A stretch of 64,000 bases of DNA from an uncultured Bifidobacteriaceae bacterium (GCA_946891915.1 CAMPNN010000003.1:1-64000), one strand, 5' to 3'. Positions 43,927 to 53,265 are shown, numbered from the stretch's first letter. Numbers and translations: made by a program. Notes: generated from the letters alone by a model not told the origin.

Positions 43927-44616
43927 TCAGTCCACGCTCAAAGTACGTCCAGACGCAAAGTTATCAAGAGCACCAGTAGCGCGCAAAGCCAAGTACACAA
44001 ACCACACAAGCACGCCAGAAAGCAACAATCCGCTTATAAGCTCTGTAATCATGTGAATAGTAATGTAAGTAGGAGCCTTAGCTTGATACTTAGTGAAGCA
44101 CAGGTACACACCATACTCGAATGCAACAAGAAGACCAGAAACAGCGCTTAAAGTCAAATTAAACTTGCGATACTTAAAAATCAAGAACGGAATTTCTGCA
44201 AAAACACCCTGTATAAGAGCAGAAATAATCGTATCCCTAATGCTAAAAGGCGAACCAAGCAAAACCTGCACAAGAGCAGCAACAACATTCACATACACAG
44301 CAGAACCAGGCTTACGAATCAAAAGAACCGCAAGAGTGCCAGACAAATACCACACACCATGAGTGATACTAGCAAAACCAGGAAGAACAGCAGCATTAAG
44401 AGTACGAATTAACGGAATAAACACCAAACCATATCCGCACAAAATAACGCCAAAAACAGCAGCAAGAGCAGATCCCAAAGCAATATCTGCCACACGCCAA
44501 CGCAAATTAGTAACAACAGAAGGCTCCGGATTAGCTTTAACGTTCGCGCTATCCGTTACAGAAGTAGAAGATTTCACTTCATTGTTATCAGTATTAGTGT
44601 TAAAAATATCACTCAT
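43927..44616 (-). CDS. ECF transporter S-component, YkoE-like
   Basis: Substrate-specificity subunit of an energy-coupling-factor transporter, in the family of YkoE (thiamine precursor). The 229-aa protein has a polar N-terminus (1-38) then about five to six membrane helices including ADIALGSALAAVFGVILCGYG and the AEIPFLIFKYRKFNLTLSA loop. AAAGGATCTC precedes the ATG. No A or T components are adjacent, so it would rely on shared modules. I could not find a TPP riboswitch in the 240-base leader (44617-44856); a GCTGCG/CGCAGC hairpin is all I see there. Confidence 0.75.
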   Translation of the reverse strand: MSDIFNTNTDNNEVKSSTSVTDSANVKANPEPSVVTNLRWRVADIALGSALAAVFGVILCGYGLVFIPLIRTLNAAVLPGFASITHGVWYLSGTLAVLLIRKPGSAVYVNVVAALVQVLLGSPFSIRDTIISALIQGVFAEIPFLIFKYRKFNLTLSAVSGLLVAFEYGVYLCFTKYQAKAPTYITIHMITELISGLLLSGVLVWFVYLALRATGALDNFASGRTLSVD

Positions 44617-44816
44617 AAGAGATCCTTTATCTTACATGCTGCGCATTGTAAATTACATGATTAAATACTTCCTGACCTACGCAGCCCGGGCAGAAGCACC
44701 AATGAGCAAGTGTATCACCTAGAGAAAGCACAACATACGTTTTGTGATATTTAACATATTGACGTATGTTATAACGTTTTATAGAAAAAATATAAGACGC
44801 AAGAAAAATCGGAAAA

Positions 44817-44848
44817 GCAAAAACGCCGCTGAGAAACCCAGCGGCGTC
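44817..44848 (-). terminator. Terminator of tRNA-Glu
   Basis: Minus-strand stem ACGCCGCTG/CAGCGGCGT followed by TTTTTGC, nine bases beyond the tRNA 3' end. Confidence 0.9.
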
Positions 44849-44856
44849 GTAATTTG

Positions 44857-44928
44857 TACCCCCTAAGAGAGTCGAACTCTTGTTGTCAGATTGAAAGTCT
44901 GGTGTCCTAACCGTTAGACGAAGGGGGC
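44857..44928 (-). tRNA. tRNA-Glu (anticodon TTC)
   Basis: Minus-strand cloverleaf: acceptor GCCCCCT/AGGGGGT, D-arm GTCTAACGGTTAGGAC, anticodon loop CTTTCAA (TTC), T-arm AGAGTTCGACTCT, discriminator A. CCA is not encoded. Confidence 0.96.
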
Positions 44929-44995
44929 TTCGGACCAAACCATATGATATTAACATTCTGGAAAGCAGTGCGCAACTCACGGCGTGTTGAAATTA

Positions 44996-45110
44996 AGTAC
45001 GGCTTAATTGCGTGTTTTTCGTCATTCATGTGGATATTTGTGTGGTATAGATTTGAGATTTTTCGCACCGAGGCGGTAACGCCCACGCGCAAAGCGCGTT
45101 CGCTACTGAG
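44996..45110. repeat. Left module of the 320-bp-repeat family
   Basis: Resembles 22138-22240 (GGCTTAATTGCG, CATGTGGATATTTGTGTGGTA, AGATTTGAGATTTTTCGCAC, then GGTAACGC and TTCGCTAC), but the right module and palindrome are absent. This shows the element is modular. Confidence 0.7.
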
Positions 45111-45119
45111 CTTGCATCA

Positions 45120-45265
45120 TAAAGTGACAGTTCCTTTACGTGCGTGTATAAAAAATGTCGGAATCTTGCTAAAAAGCGACAAAAACTTTACAAGCATGTA
45201 CAGGAACTGTCGAAATCTCGCGGAAAAGCGATTATTTCTTTACGAGCGTGTATAGAAAATATCAT
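45120..45265. repeat. Three CTTTAC...GTGTA(A/T)AG palindromes
   Basis: Copies at about 45132-45155, 45187-45212 and 45236-45258 have the degraded right arm GTGTATA, joined by the TCGGAATCTTGCTAAAAAGC and TCGAAATCTCGCGGAAAAGC linkers. With the preceding repeat they fill the 419-base gap between tRNA-Glu and folC. Confidence 0.75.
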
Positions 45266-45347
45266 TTGTAAGTGTTGTTGGTATCAACTAATCTAGGTAG
45301 TTGGAAAATGTGTAAGTGAGTGCAAAATAAGGGGGATTAACTAATTT

Positions 45348-46805
45348 ATGTCTATGGAACATCCAAACCGTAACGGTGAGAGCATCATTGATATTGAGCG
45401 TAATATTATGAGCCGCGCTCCTGAGCATAATAAAACTAATCTTGATTTGGACAGGATGCGCTTAATTCTTGATATTCTTGGTCATCCGGAAAAGTCTATG
45501 CACGTTATTCATATCACTGGCACGAATGGCAAGGGCTCCACAGCTCGCATGGCAGAGTCGATTTGCCGCGCATACGGTTTGCGTACTGGTCTTTATACTT
45601 CTCCACATTTGGAGCGCATAAACGAGCGAATTATGATTGACGGCCAAGAAATCAGCGACGACGATTTTGTTGACGTTTGGGATCAAATGAAAGACATTAT
45701 CGACATGGTTGATGCTCGTATGGAGGCTGATGGTAAGCCAAAAATGAGCTTCTTTGAAGTGCTTACGGCCATGGCGATTTGGGCTTTTGCAGACGCTCCT
45801 GTTGACGTTGCTGTTATGGAAGTTGGCATGGGCGGCGAATGGGATGCTACGAATGTTATGAATGCTGATGCTGCAATTATTGGCCCGGTAGATATGGATC
45901 ATATGCAGTGGCTTGGGAACACTGTTGAGGAGATTGCGCGCACTAAGGCTGGCATTATTAAGCCAAATTGCACAGTGATTTTAGGCCCTCAGCCGCATGA
46001 AGATAAGGTTTTGCCAATTATTAAGGAAGTTGCTGAGCGTAATAATGCTAAATTATTGCGCGATTCTTCTTATGGTGACGGCGAGCTTGAAGTTGTGTCT
46101 CGCATGCCTGCAGTTGGTGGTCAGGTTGTTACTTTGCGCACTCCTCTTGGAACGTATGAGGATGTGCCAATTGATAAGTTTGGTGAGCACCAGGCGCATA
46201 ATGCTTTGGCGGCGCTTGCTGCGGCTGAAGTTGTGCTACCTGTAAATGGCGCTTTGGATGGCGATTTGGTTGCTGAAGCTTTAAGCCAGGTTAAGGTTCC
46301 GGGTCGTATTGAGCAGGTTCGTACTTCGCCGACGATTATTATTGACGGCGGCCATAATGTGAATGCTGCTGAGTCTCTTCGTGAAACTATTGAAGAAAAC
46401 TATCATTTTGAGCAGCTTATTGGCGTTGTTGCAATGATGGCGGATAAGCAGGTTGAAGAATATTTGGGTGTTCTTGAGCCGATTTTGACGAAGATTATTG
46501 TGACTCGTAATTCTTGGCGCGACCGTGTGATGGATCCGGAAGATCTTGAGAAGGTTGCTGTAGGAGTTTTTGGTAGGGATCGCGTGATTCGCGTTGACGA
46601 GCTTCCGGATGCTATTCAAACAGCCGTGAATCTGGTTGATGAAGACGATGAGCTTGGCGTTGGCTACGGTCACGGAGTGCTTATTTGTGGCAGCTTTGTA
46701 ACAGCAGGGGATGCGCGCACAATGCTTGTTGAGCATGTGAATCCGGACTTAAAAAAGCCAAAAGATCAGCGCGTTGCAATTCACCCAAATATTGACGAGT
46801 CCTGA
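45348..46805 (+). CDS. folC: Folylpolyglutamate / dihydrofolate synthase
   Basis: Adds glutamate to folates (and possibly to dihydropteroate). The 485-aa Mur-ligase-family enzyme has the P-loop VIHITGTNGKGST near residue 60, the folC block TGLYTSPHLERINERI, EVGMGGEWDATNV, and the C-terminal IIIDGGHNVNA. A GGGGGA ribosome site is upstream, somewhat distant from the ATG at 45348; ATG 45354 is an alternative. Confidence 0.94.
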   Translation: MSMEHPNRNGESIIDIERNIMSRAPEHNKTNLDLDRMRLILDILGHPEKSMHVIHITGTNGKGSTARMAESICRAYGLRTGLYTSPHLERINERIMIDGQEISDDDFVDVWDQMKDIIDMVDARMEADGKPKMSFFEVLTAMAIWAFADAPVDVAVMEVGMGGEWDATNVMNADAAIIGPVDMDHMQWLGNTVEEIARTKAGIIKPNCTVILGPQPHEDKVLPIIKEVAERNNAKLLRDSSYGDGELEVVSRMPAVGGQVVTLRTPLGTYEDVPIDKFGEHQAHNALAALAAAEVVLPVNGALDGDLVAEALSQVKVPGRIEQVRTSPTIIIDGGHNVNAAESLRETIEENYHFEQLIGVVAMMADKQVEEYLGVLEPILTKIIVTRNSWRDRVMDPEDLEKVAVGVFGRDRVIRVDELPDAIQTAVNLVDEDDELGVGYGHGVLICGSFVTAGDARTMLVEHVNPDLKKPKDQRVAIHPNIDES

Positions 46806-46823
46806 AATTAAGTTGTGCTCTTG

Positions 46824-47552
46824 CTACTTAATTCTTAAGGCTTTAGCTTTTTCTACAGTATCTTTTACGAGTACTGCTTGAGCGTCAACTAAAGGAATCT
46901 GTGGAAGTGGGAAAGCTTCGTTAAGTACGCTTAATTCTGTGCATCCTAAAATAAGTGCGTCGCAGCGGCAGTTTCCTGCAGGGTCGAGCATTTCACTTAA
47001 TACCGATTCGTACCGGTGTAAGTCAAGCTCTCCAGTGCCTTTTACGTCGTCATAAATAAGCGAAGTAATACGTTCCTGCAAATTATCGTCCGGTGCTACA
47101 AAAGTGTATCCCGCTTCTTCAATAGCGCGCTGATACACTCCGGCTTTGCGAGACCCTGCAGTGCCCAAAAATCCAATACGATTGCATTTAGACTTTGGGT
47201 ATCGTCTAGAAATTTCCGCTACAGCACCGCGCGGCATGTGCATAATAGGCACGTTGGTAAGTGCTTGGAACTTATCGTAAAAATAGTGCGCTGTATTGCA
47301 CGTAAGTACAATAAACGATGCTCCAATTGCTGTTGCTTTCGAAATATCGTCTGCAAGAACAGGGAATGGGCTTTCATTTGACTCACCAACAATATATGCT
47401 GTTCTATCCGGCACAGAAGCGTCGTTGAATACTACATAATCTAAAAACTCTTGATCGTTGTGAGCATGCGTTTCTTTATTTAGTAGACGAATGTAGCTTT
47501 CTGTTGCAAGCGTACCCATGCCGCCAAGCACAGCAAAAAAAGGACGTTTCAT
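46824..47552 (-). CDS. Aspartate/glutamate racemase family protein
   Basis: The 242-aa cofactor-independent amino acid racemase has two catalytic Cys motifs, LTCNTAHYF and LGCTELS, and the start MKRPFFAVLGGMGTLATESY typical of aspartate racemases. It follows the ATP-grasp ligase after 35 bases on the same strand. murI at 21.3 kb already supplies D-Glu, so this enzyme most likely makes D-Asp for the ligase. Substrate not proven. Confidence 0.88.
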   Translation of the reverse strand: MKRPFFAVLGGMGTLATESYIRLLNKETHAHNDQEFLDYVVFNDASVPDRTAYIVGESNESPFPVLADDISKATAIGASFIVLTCNTAHYFYDKFQALTNVPIMHMPRGAVAEISRRYPKSKCNRIGFLGTAGSRKAGVYQRAIEEAGYTFVAPDDNLQERITSLIYDDVKGTGELDLHRYESVLSEMLDPAGNCRCDALILGCTELSVLNEAFPLPQIPLVDAQAVLVKDTVEKAKALRIK

Positions 47553-47587
47553 TGTTTCATAATCCCTTCAGATTACGTAGCTTATTT

Positions 47588-48829
47588 TCACGCTTTGTTG
47601 CGGAAAAATTCTGCGTAACGCCTCGTATAAATTGAAAACATGTGGCGAACCATCAACCAGCGCAGCAGGTTCATATCCTTCTTATATTCTAGCGTAGTAC
47701 CCCAATCGCCACGGCGAATCATATCAAGACCGCGCTGTTTTTCTTCTCCTTGCGCAACATAATTACGGAAAATTGAGCGCGGAATTTCCATCCACAACTT
47801 TTCTCCGCGACCAAACACAGTATCGCCGTTAAAAGGTGTATGCTCAATCAAATCTTCTACAAAATATTGCGCAATATTGTAACCATTCAACGTAACGAAG
47901 TAGCTGGAGCGTCCTTGACGTAAGTTGATTTCAAAAAGCTTATACTTTCCATCTCTTTCGTCGTATTTCATATCAAAATTAGCTACACCAACGTAGTGTA
48001 TATCTTCCAAAAATGCTTTGATATTTCGGAAAACTTCCTCATTGTAGTCAGGAATAATAGCAGCGTAATTTCCCACAGCTTCTGGAGTTGGATCCTCAAG
48101 TAGAGGGTGGCCTAGGAACATCATTCGCACATGGTGTTCGCTGTCTACATAAGCGTTGAGCACTCGCATTCGGCTGTCGTCGCCCGGTATAAAGTCTTGC
48201 AAAATCATTTCGCCATCGTAACCGGCTTTATACGAGCGCTGAATAAGAGTATCAAGCTCCTCTGGGGTATCAATAATAAAAGCTTTCTTGCGCCCCTCAA
48301 AATCAACTTTAAGCCATTTAGCGCTATCTGCAGGCTTCATTGCAATAGGGAAGTTGAATGGAAGTTCCTTGTATGCGCGATTTGCTACTTCTTCAGCGTT
48401 CACTACTTTAGTTTTTGGATGCGGAAGATTATATTGTTCGCAAGTTTTGTAGAACGAGCTTTTAAGACTGAGTTGACGATTTAGCGCTTCAGGAAGAGTG
48501 TGGAATGCAAAATATTTATGCAATTCGTCTCCGCATTGGCTTAGAAGGTTCGCATAAACGTCTCCGCAAGGAATTAGAAGCAGTTTAGTATTAGGGTTTT
48601 CCTGTTGCCATGACTTAGCAAAATCAACCATTGTTTTGCGGAAAGTATTAAGCTCGCCAAATCCTGGAACAATGCGCACGTCAATAATTTTGCTAAATTT
48701 TGTAGGAGAAAGTTGAAAATATGCGAAAGCTATAGAAGTAATTCCGTATACTTCGTGGAAAGCTCTAGCCATTCCATAAGCGTTAATATCACTGCCGAGT
48801 AGTACTGGCTGGAATTTTTGATTAGTCAT
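47588..48829 (-). CDS. ATP-grasp carboxylate-amine ligase (D-aspartate ligase-like)
   Basis: A 413-aa ATP-grasp enzyme. The nucleotide-binding lobe runs from about 120 to 230 (NFPIAMKPADSAKWLKV), and the metal-binding block is FDMKYDERDGKYKLFEINLR. Members of this group, such as Aslfm of Enterococcus faecium, attach D-aspartate to the peptidoglycan stem lysine. Context supports this: murE is upstream and a racemase downstream in the same direction. Ribosome site GAAGATAATAA is weak. The exact amino acid added is inferred. Confidence 0.82.
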   Translation of the reverse strand: MTNQKFQPVLLGSDINAYGMARAFHEVYGITSIAFAYFQLSPTKFSKIIDVRIVPGFGELNTFRKTMVDFAKSWQQENPNTKLLLIPCGDVYANLLSQCGDELHKYFAFHTLPEALNRQLSLKSSFYKTCEQYNLPHPKTKVVNAEEVANRAYKELPFNFPIAMKPADSAKWLKVDFEGRKKAFIIDTPEELDTLIQRSYKAGYDGEMILQDFIPGDDSRMRVLNAYVDSEHHVRMMFLGHPLLEDPTPEAVGNYAAIIPDYNEEVFRNIKAFLEDIHYVGVANFDMKYDERDGKYKLFEINLRQGRSSYFVTLNGYNIAQYFVEDLIEHTPFNGDTVFGRGEKLWMEIPRSIFRNYVAQGEEKQRGLDMIRRGDWGTTLEYKKDMNLLRWLMVRHMFSIYTRRYAEFFRNKA

Positions 48830-48939
48830 TTATTATCTTCTTTATTTGTTATTGAGGTTTTGTAATGATTACGTTTGTTTTGCTTATTGTTTTGCTTATT
48901 GTTTTGCTGCTATGTTTTGTAATTTTGCAGTATTTGTAT

Positions 48940-50712
48940 TTACAATCCAAAAAGACGTTTTATTACGAACGAATCACCTTCGTATGGTACGTGCTTTCGT
49001 TTGCTTTTAATCCAGCGTTCGTCGCCCTTGCCAATAGCGAGAAGAACATTTAATCTTCCTTCTTGCTCGTTGTTTTTAATAGCGTCATTGTAAGCGTATT
49101 CGATTGCTTCGGTTCTGTTAATAATAATTTTCGACGAAATATTCGGGTTTGTAACGTAACTCTGCATATCTTCGCAAATATGCATTTCATCTTCTGTATC
49201 AGTATCTTCAGTAGTAAAAATAAACTGGTCAATACGATTTTGAGCTGCTTGTACGATTTCTTTACGACGATCGTAAGCTTTATTTCCTGCAGATCCTGTT
49301 ACTAGCGTAATTCTAGGATTTTCCTTACCGTAACGTTCTTCAACAAAATCAAGAAGCACCTTAGTAGAAATATAATTATGCGCGTAATCGACGATTGCAA
49401 CCGTGCTTGATTTTGTATCTTCAAACACTTCCATTCGTCCGGAAATCTTCACGTTTTCAACAGCGTGCAAAGCTTGTAAATCAGTATCCTGATTAATTCC
49501 AAGTTCGTTCGCAATAGCAATCGCAGCTAGCGCATTTTCGTAATTAAAATCTCCCGCAATAGATAGATTAAAGTCGTCAATAGGCAAGTAGTGTACGTCT
49601 TCCTCATGGCTATCTTCGTCCGCATCTCTAATAGCAATGCAATGTGACTCACTATTTTCTGCAGGTATTGCAATATAGTCAGGCGTAAGTAGATTCTCAT
49701 ACTCGTCATCGTCTGCGAGAGCAGAATAATTTATGCGATTGTCGTCAAAATAATCATTATTTTCATGTTCGCAAGCGTTATTATCTAATTCATTTTTATT
49801 AATGCGAGCAAAAGTTGTTACAGGCACGTCGTTACGTTCGGCGTCTTGCAATAGAAGATCCGCATAGTCGGCGTCGGCATTCAGCACCAAACGCTTAGTG
49901 TTTGCAATAATTTGACGCTTGCAATACAAATAATCTTCAAAAGTTGGGTGCTCTATAGGGCTAATGTGGTCTGGGCTAATATTTAAGAAAGCGGCAACGT
50001 CGAACTTAAGTCCATAAACGCGATTTACTTTGTACGCTTGCGAGGAAACTTCCATAACAAGGTATTTCATGCCGTTATCTACAGCTTCGCGCATCATCTT
50101 AAAAGCGTCAAAACTTTCAGGAGTTGTTAAATCTGACTCAACGTAATTTTTTCCGTCAACGCAGTTATCTACTGAAGAAAACAGTGCTGCTTTTCCGTGG
50201 GAATGTGCGCTAAGAATAGCGTGAGTAAAGTATGCGGTAGTGGTTTTTCCTTTAGTGCCAGTAATTCCAACAACTGTGAGCTTTTCTTGAGGATTTCCAA
50301 AGAATGCTGCCGAAAGCAAGCTCATTGCTTTGCGAGCGTCAGTAACTATTAAACCGACTGCATTAGTGTAATCTGCGTAACTTTTTTCGGAAACATATGC
50401 TTTTAAGCCTTTATTATCTGCTTCTAAAAGATATTCCGGCTTAAAATTGCCTTTAATAAAAAGCAAAGTTTCGGGCTTAATATAGCGAGTATCGTAAGTT
50501 GCGTGAGCAAAATTCTTATCCGCATCAATATTGGCAAAATAATATGGATTTAAAGACCATATTTCATTATGTGAATGAGTAGAGCTGGCAGCTTGTTCAC
50601 TATTCGCAGTTAAATCTTGTAATTCGCGATGCTGAATCATCTCACGCAACAAACCATAATGCTGCAAAAGTTCGCTTGCGCTTTTTAGCGACAATGCATT
50701 GTAAATAGTCAT
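48940..50712 (-). CDS. murE: UDP-MurNAc-tripeptide synthetase (MurE), lysine/ornithine type
   Basis: Adds the diamino acid to the peptidoglycan precursor. The 590-aa protein has the P-loop GITGTKGKTTT, LVMEVSSQAYKVNRVYG and a C-terminal domain with VTGSAGNKAYDRRKEI. The DNPR motif of diaminopimelate-adding enzymes is absent (TTEDTDTEDEMH in that region), which agrees with Lys or Orn. An acidic insert (about 330-400) makes it longer than usual. The start at 50712 (MTIYNALS) is preferred, with GGTGAAAAGAAG upstream. First gene of the cross-bridge group. Confidence 0.93.
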   Translation of the reverse strand: MTIYNALSLKSASELLQHYGLLREMIQHRELQDLTANSEQAASSTHSHNEIWSLNPYYFANIDADKNFAHATYDTRYIKPETLLFIKGNFKPEYLLEADNKGLKAYVSEKSYADYTNAVGLIVTDARKAMSLLSAAFFGNPQEKLTVVGITGTKGKTTTAYFTHAILSAHSHGKAALFSSVDNCVDGKNYVESDLTTPESFDAFKMMREAVDNGMKYLVMEVSSQAYKVNRVYGLKFDVAAFLNISPDHISPIEHPTFEDYLYCKRQIIANTKRLVLNADADYADLLLQDAERNDVPVTTFARINKNELDNNACEHENNDYFDDNRINYSALADDDEYENLLTPDYIAIPAENSESHCIAIRDADEDSHEEDVHYLPIDDFNLSIAGDFNYENALAAIAIANELGINQDTDLQALHAVENVKISGRMEVFEDTKSSTVAIVDYAHNYISTKVLLDFVEERYGKENPRITLVTGSAGNKAYDRRKEIVQAAQNRIDQFIFTTEDTDTEDEMHICEDMQSYVTNPNISSKIIINRTEAIEYAYNDAIKNNEQEGRLNVLLAIGKGDERWIKSKRKHVPYEGDSFVIKRLFGL

Positions 50713-50820
50713 ATTTTTCTTCTTTTCACCAATATTGTACAAACTGCAGGTAAATAATATTCTCGCAAAATATTAATAATTAAATTGTTTTCGTTAAGCT
50801 ATAAACAAACTATAGCCAAA

Positions 50821-51600
50821 CTATAACCACGACCCAGTAATAGCTTCACGCCCGTGAGAATTTAACCACTGGTTGAAACTGTCTCTCCACTGAATATAAG
50901 CTTCACGCTGCCAGCTCATAAGGTTAAGTAAAGGCAAGTTTCCAACAGAGTCGTGTATTTCACACATAGGCGCAACTAAATCAAGAGCAGCAACTGTGTC
51001 TGCAGTAGCGTCGTGGAAGTCGCCGATTGGCTCAACTCCGTAGAACTGAGAAGTGATTGTGAGCGTGCGCTTGCCGGCTCTATGTGAAACTGCGCGGTCT
51101 ATAACAAGTGGATCTACCGTGAGCACATCCTTGGAATTAAGTGTAGATATTGAGCAGGTTGGGCGCTGATCCAAAGGGTTAAGCTGCCATCTTTGTAAAT
51201 CATTTCGCAGCATAGCAACGTCGAAAGTTGCGTTATAAGCAAGAAGTGGAATATTTTTTGATTGAGCTAAGCTCACAGCTTGTGCCAGCAATTCAAGTTC
51301 TTTTACAGGTTCGCCACCGTGTTCCTGCAAATATTCGTCAGTAAAACCATTTACTTCGCTTGCTTTAGGGTTCATTGGTTTATGCGGGTTAATAAGCCAA
51401 GTTGCAACAACGTCACCATTATGGCCAAGTTCAGGATTTCGTAAAACTAAAGTTGCTGAAGCAATAGCGTCTTTGCCAATGTTTGCGCCTGTAGTTTCAG
51501 TATCGAAACCAAGCAGCCATGATTTAGCAAGTTTAGTATTGTCGTATTGTGCTGGTGCTTCATCTAAAGCATCTAACAATTCTTGAATGTGAGTTGGCAT
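50821..51600 (-). CDS. DnaQ-like 3'-5' exonuclease (DEDDh)
   Basis: The 259-aa exonuclease of the DNA polymerase III epsilon type. Exo motifs: LLGFDTETTGAN (Exo I), LLAYNATFDVAMLRNDL (Exo II), GDFHDATADTVAALDL (Exo III, His and Asp of DEDDh). As a stand-alone protein it may act in repair or RNA processing rather than replication proofreading. No clear Shine-Dalgarno. It lies between murE and the divergent sigma factor gene. Confidence 0.9.
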   Translation of the reverse strand: MPTHIQELLDALDEAPAQYDNTKLAKSWLLGFDTETTGANIGKDAIASATLVLRNPELGHNGDVVATWLINPHKPMNPKASEVNGFTDEYLQEHGGEPVKELELLAQAVSLAQSKNIPLLAYNATFDVAMLRNDLQRWQLNPLDQRPTCSISTLNSKDVLTVDPLVIDRAVSHRAGKRTLTITSQFYGVEPIGDFHDATADTVAALDLVAPMCEIHDSVGNLPLLNLMSWQREAYIQWRDSFNQWLNSHGREAITGSWL

Positions 51601-51683
51601 AATTACAATTTTAGCGCAATGGCTCGTTATGGCGCGCGGCGTGTGAATTCTCTATGTGCAAAGTAAAAAGTATTATTGTAAAC

Positions 51684-52349
51684 ATGAGTGAGCGTAATTC
51701 AAGGGCAGGTGTTCAAAGACTTCAGCCTCGTAATGCTTATGTTCAGAATGGTAATTTTCTGAGTGCGAGTTCAATAAAATCTGGGCGTGGCAATCTTTCT
51801 ACGCGGCGTAGTGAGCAATTTGAACAGCTTGTTTCCACTTGCGTTGATTCTTTATACACTCAGGCAATGCGATTAACAAATAATGCGCAAGATGCGCAAG
51901 ATTTAGTGCAGGATACTTTTGAGCGCGCTCTGAAATCTTTTGCAACTTTTGAACCTGGTACTAATTTTGCAGCTTGGATTAATAGGATTGAGCGCAATCT
52001 GTATTTTAACCAATATGCTAAGCAAAAGCGTAGTCCAAAGCGCGCTAATGACGCTACTGGAGAGTACAACGATTGGGATATTTACGAAGCTTCCAATCAT
52101 TCTCCAAGTGGGCTTATTTCTGCCGAACAAGAGTATTTAGAAGGGTTTGCGCCTAAAGAAATTATGGAAGCGCTAAATAAGTTGCCTTCTGAGCGTAGAA
52201 AAGTTTTTATTGAAGCTGCAATTAACGGGAAATCGTATAAGCAAATTGCTGAAGAAGAGGGTATAAAAATAGGTACTGTTATGAGTAGGCTCAATCGTGC
52301 TCGTACGCAATTAAAGCGTGAGCTTGCTGATTATGGTGAATCCGACTGA
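51684..52349 (+). CDS. ECF sigma factor, SigH/SigR-like
   Basis: The 221-aa group 4 sigma factor has region 2 (LTNNAQDAQDLVQDTFERAL, FAAWINRIERNLYFN) and region 4 (LNKLPSERRKVFIEAAINGK then YKQIAEEEGIKIGTVMSRL). It resembles the oxidative-stress SigH/SigR of actinobacteria, whose gene neighbours bL37, as here; no RsrA-type anti-sigma gene is adjacent. TATTAT (51671-51676) ends seven bases before the ATG, so the mRNA is probably leaderless. Confidence 0.9.
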   Translation: MSERNSRAGVQRLQPRNAYVQNGNFLSASSIKSGRGNLSTRRSEQFEQLVSTCVDSLYTQAMRLTNNAQDAQDLVQDTFERALKSFATFEPGTNFAAWINRIERNLYFNQYAKQKRSPKRANDATGEYNDWDIYEASNHSPSGLISAEQEYLEGFAPKEIMEALNKLPSERRKVFIEAAINGKSYKQIAEEEGIKIGTVMSRLNRARTQLKRELADYGESD

Positions 52350-52410
52350 TTGCGACTGATTGTGTGACTGTTTGCGACTGATTGCGATTGATTGCGACTG
52401 ATTATGAAAC

Positions 52411-52437
52411 AAAAAAGCCCACGATAAACGTGGGCTT
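52411..52437 (-). terminator. Terminator of the bL37 gene (minus strand)
   Basis: Stem AAGCCCACG/CGTGGGCTT with 5-base loop; on the minus strand it continues into TTTTTT. It can also stop sigma-factor transcripts. TGATTGCGAC direct repeats precede it at about 52345-52405. Confidence 0.9.
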
Positions 52438-52464
52438 AAAGTTATGTATAAGCAAACTCACAGC

Positions 52465-52539
52465 TTAAGCATTTGGCCTTTTGCCGTGATTAGCTGCCTT
52501 TTTGCGACGCGCCTTGCGCTTGCGTCCACGCATACCCAT
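52465..52539 (-). CDS. Small ribosomal protein bL37 of actinobacteria
   Basis: A 24-residue, strongly basic peptide beginning MGMRGRKRKARRKK and ending ANHGKRPNA, which matches the actinobacterial large-subunit protein bL37. An AAGGAGTGCATT ribosome site precedes the ATG and a terminator follows. The second Met (52533) is an alternative start. Its position beside a SigH/SigR-type sigma gene is the one seen in other actinobacteria. Easy to miss because of its size. Confidence 0.9.
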   Translation of the reverse strand: MGMRGRKRKARRKKAANHGKRPNA

Positions 52540-52678
52540 AATGCACTCCTTAACGATTAATTAGCGACTTAAGGGATTATCGCACGTTGCCAAGACTTGC
52601 ATGTTCTTTTAGCTTAGTTTGCGTCTGCAATTCGGCTTGTTTGAACTGCGTTTTCAGCATAAATGCGTTAATTTTCGT

Positions 52679-53179
52679 TTAAGCTGCAATGTCTGCAACG
52701 GTTGCGTTTAATAATGTTACGATGTCTTGAGGATTAAGCACCACGTCTAAGCCGCGTTTTCCGCCAGAAACAAGTATTTCGTCAAATTGCATAACGCTGC
52801 TATCGAGCACAGTTTCATGATGATTTTTTTGTCCGAATGGCGAAATTCCGCCAACTACGTAGCCGCTTTCACGTTGTGCAACTTCTGGGCTTGTCATGCT
52901 AGCTTTCTTTGCGCCAACAGCTCCAGCAATTGCTTTCATGTTTAGTCTACCGTTTACTGGCACAATGCCAACTACGCGCTTTTCGCCAGTGTCGACCATA
53001 AGTGTTTTGCATACTTGAGCTGCACTTACGCCAAGTTTTTCAGCTGCTTCTATGCCGTATCCGTCGTCCATGTGATCAGCATCGTGATCGTATTCTGCTA
53101 TGCGGAAAGTAATGCCGGCGTTTTCGAGTTGTGCAATAGCAGGAGTTGCTTTTCCGGTTGCTGCGTGTTTCTTACTCAT
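52679..53179 (-). CDS. ybaK: Cys-tRNA(Pro) deacylase, YbaK/EbsC type
   Basis: Editing enzyme that removes cysteine mischarged on tRNA-Pro. The 166-aa protein has the YbaK blocks AAEKLGVSAAQVCKTLMV, LNMKAIAGAVGAKKASM and GGISPFGQKNHHETVLD with the conserved Lys and Gly-Ser/Gly-x-x-Ser-Pro segment. It starts MSKKHAATGKATPAIA after GGGGAAACGC. A single gene. Confidence 0.95.
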   Translation of the reverse strand: MSKKHAATGKATPAIAQLENAGITFRIAEYDHDADHMDDGYGIEAAEKLGVSAAQVCKTLMVDTGEKRVVGIVPVNGRLNMKAIAGAVGAKKASMTSPEVAQRESGYVVGGISPFGQKNHHETVLDSSVMQFDEILVSGGKRGLDVVLNPQDIVTLLNATVADIAA

Positions 53180-53265
53180 TGCGTTTCCCCTTACTGTGCG
53201 TGCGTAATAGCAATTTGTATTACATGATATGCTATACCAACTGTTGACTTAATGCAGAAAAATCT

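Noticed and set aside
44617..44856. TPP riboswitch before the YkoE-like gene
   Set aside because: I searched the minus strand for the CTGAGA and ACCTGA-type core and found no convincing match.
48865..49053. Small hydrophobic frame on plus strand between murE and the ligase gene
   Set aside because: It derives from a GTTTTGCTTATT tandem repeat and then runs antisense into murE.
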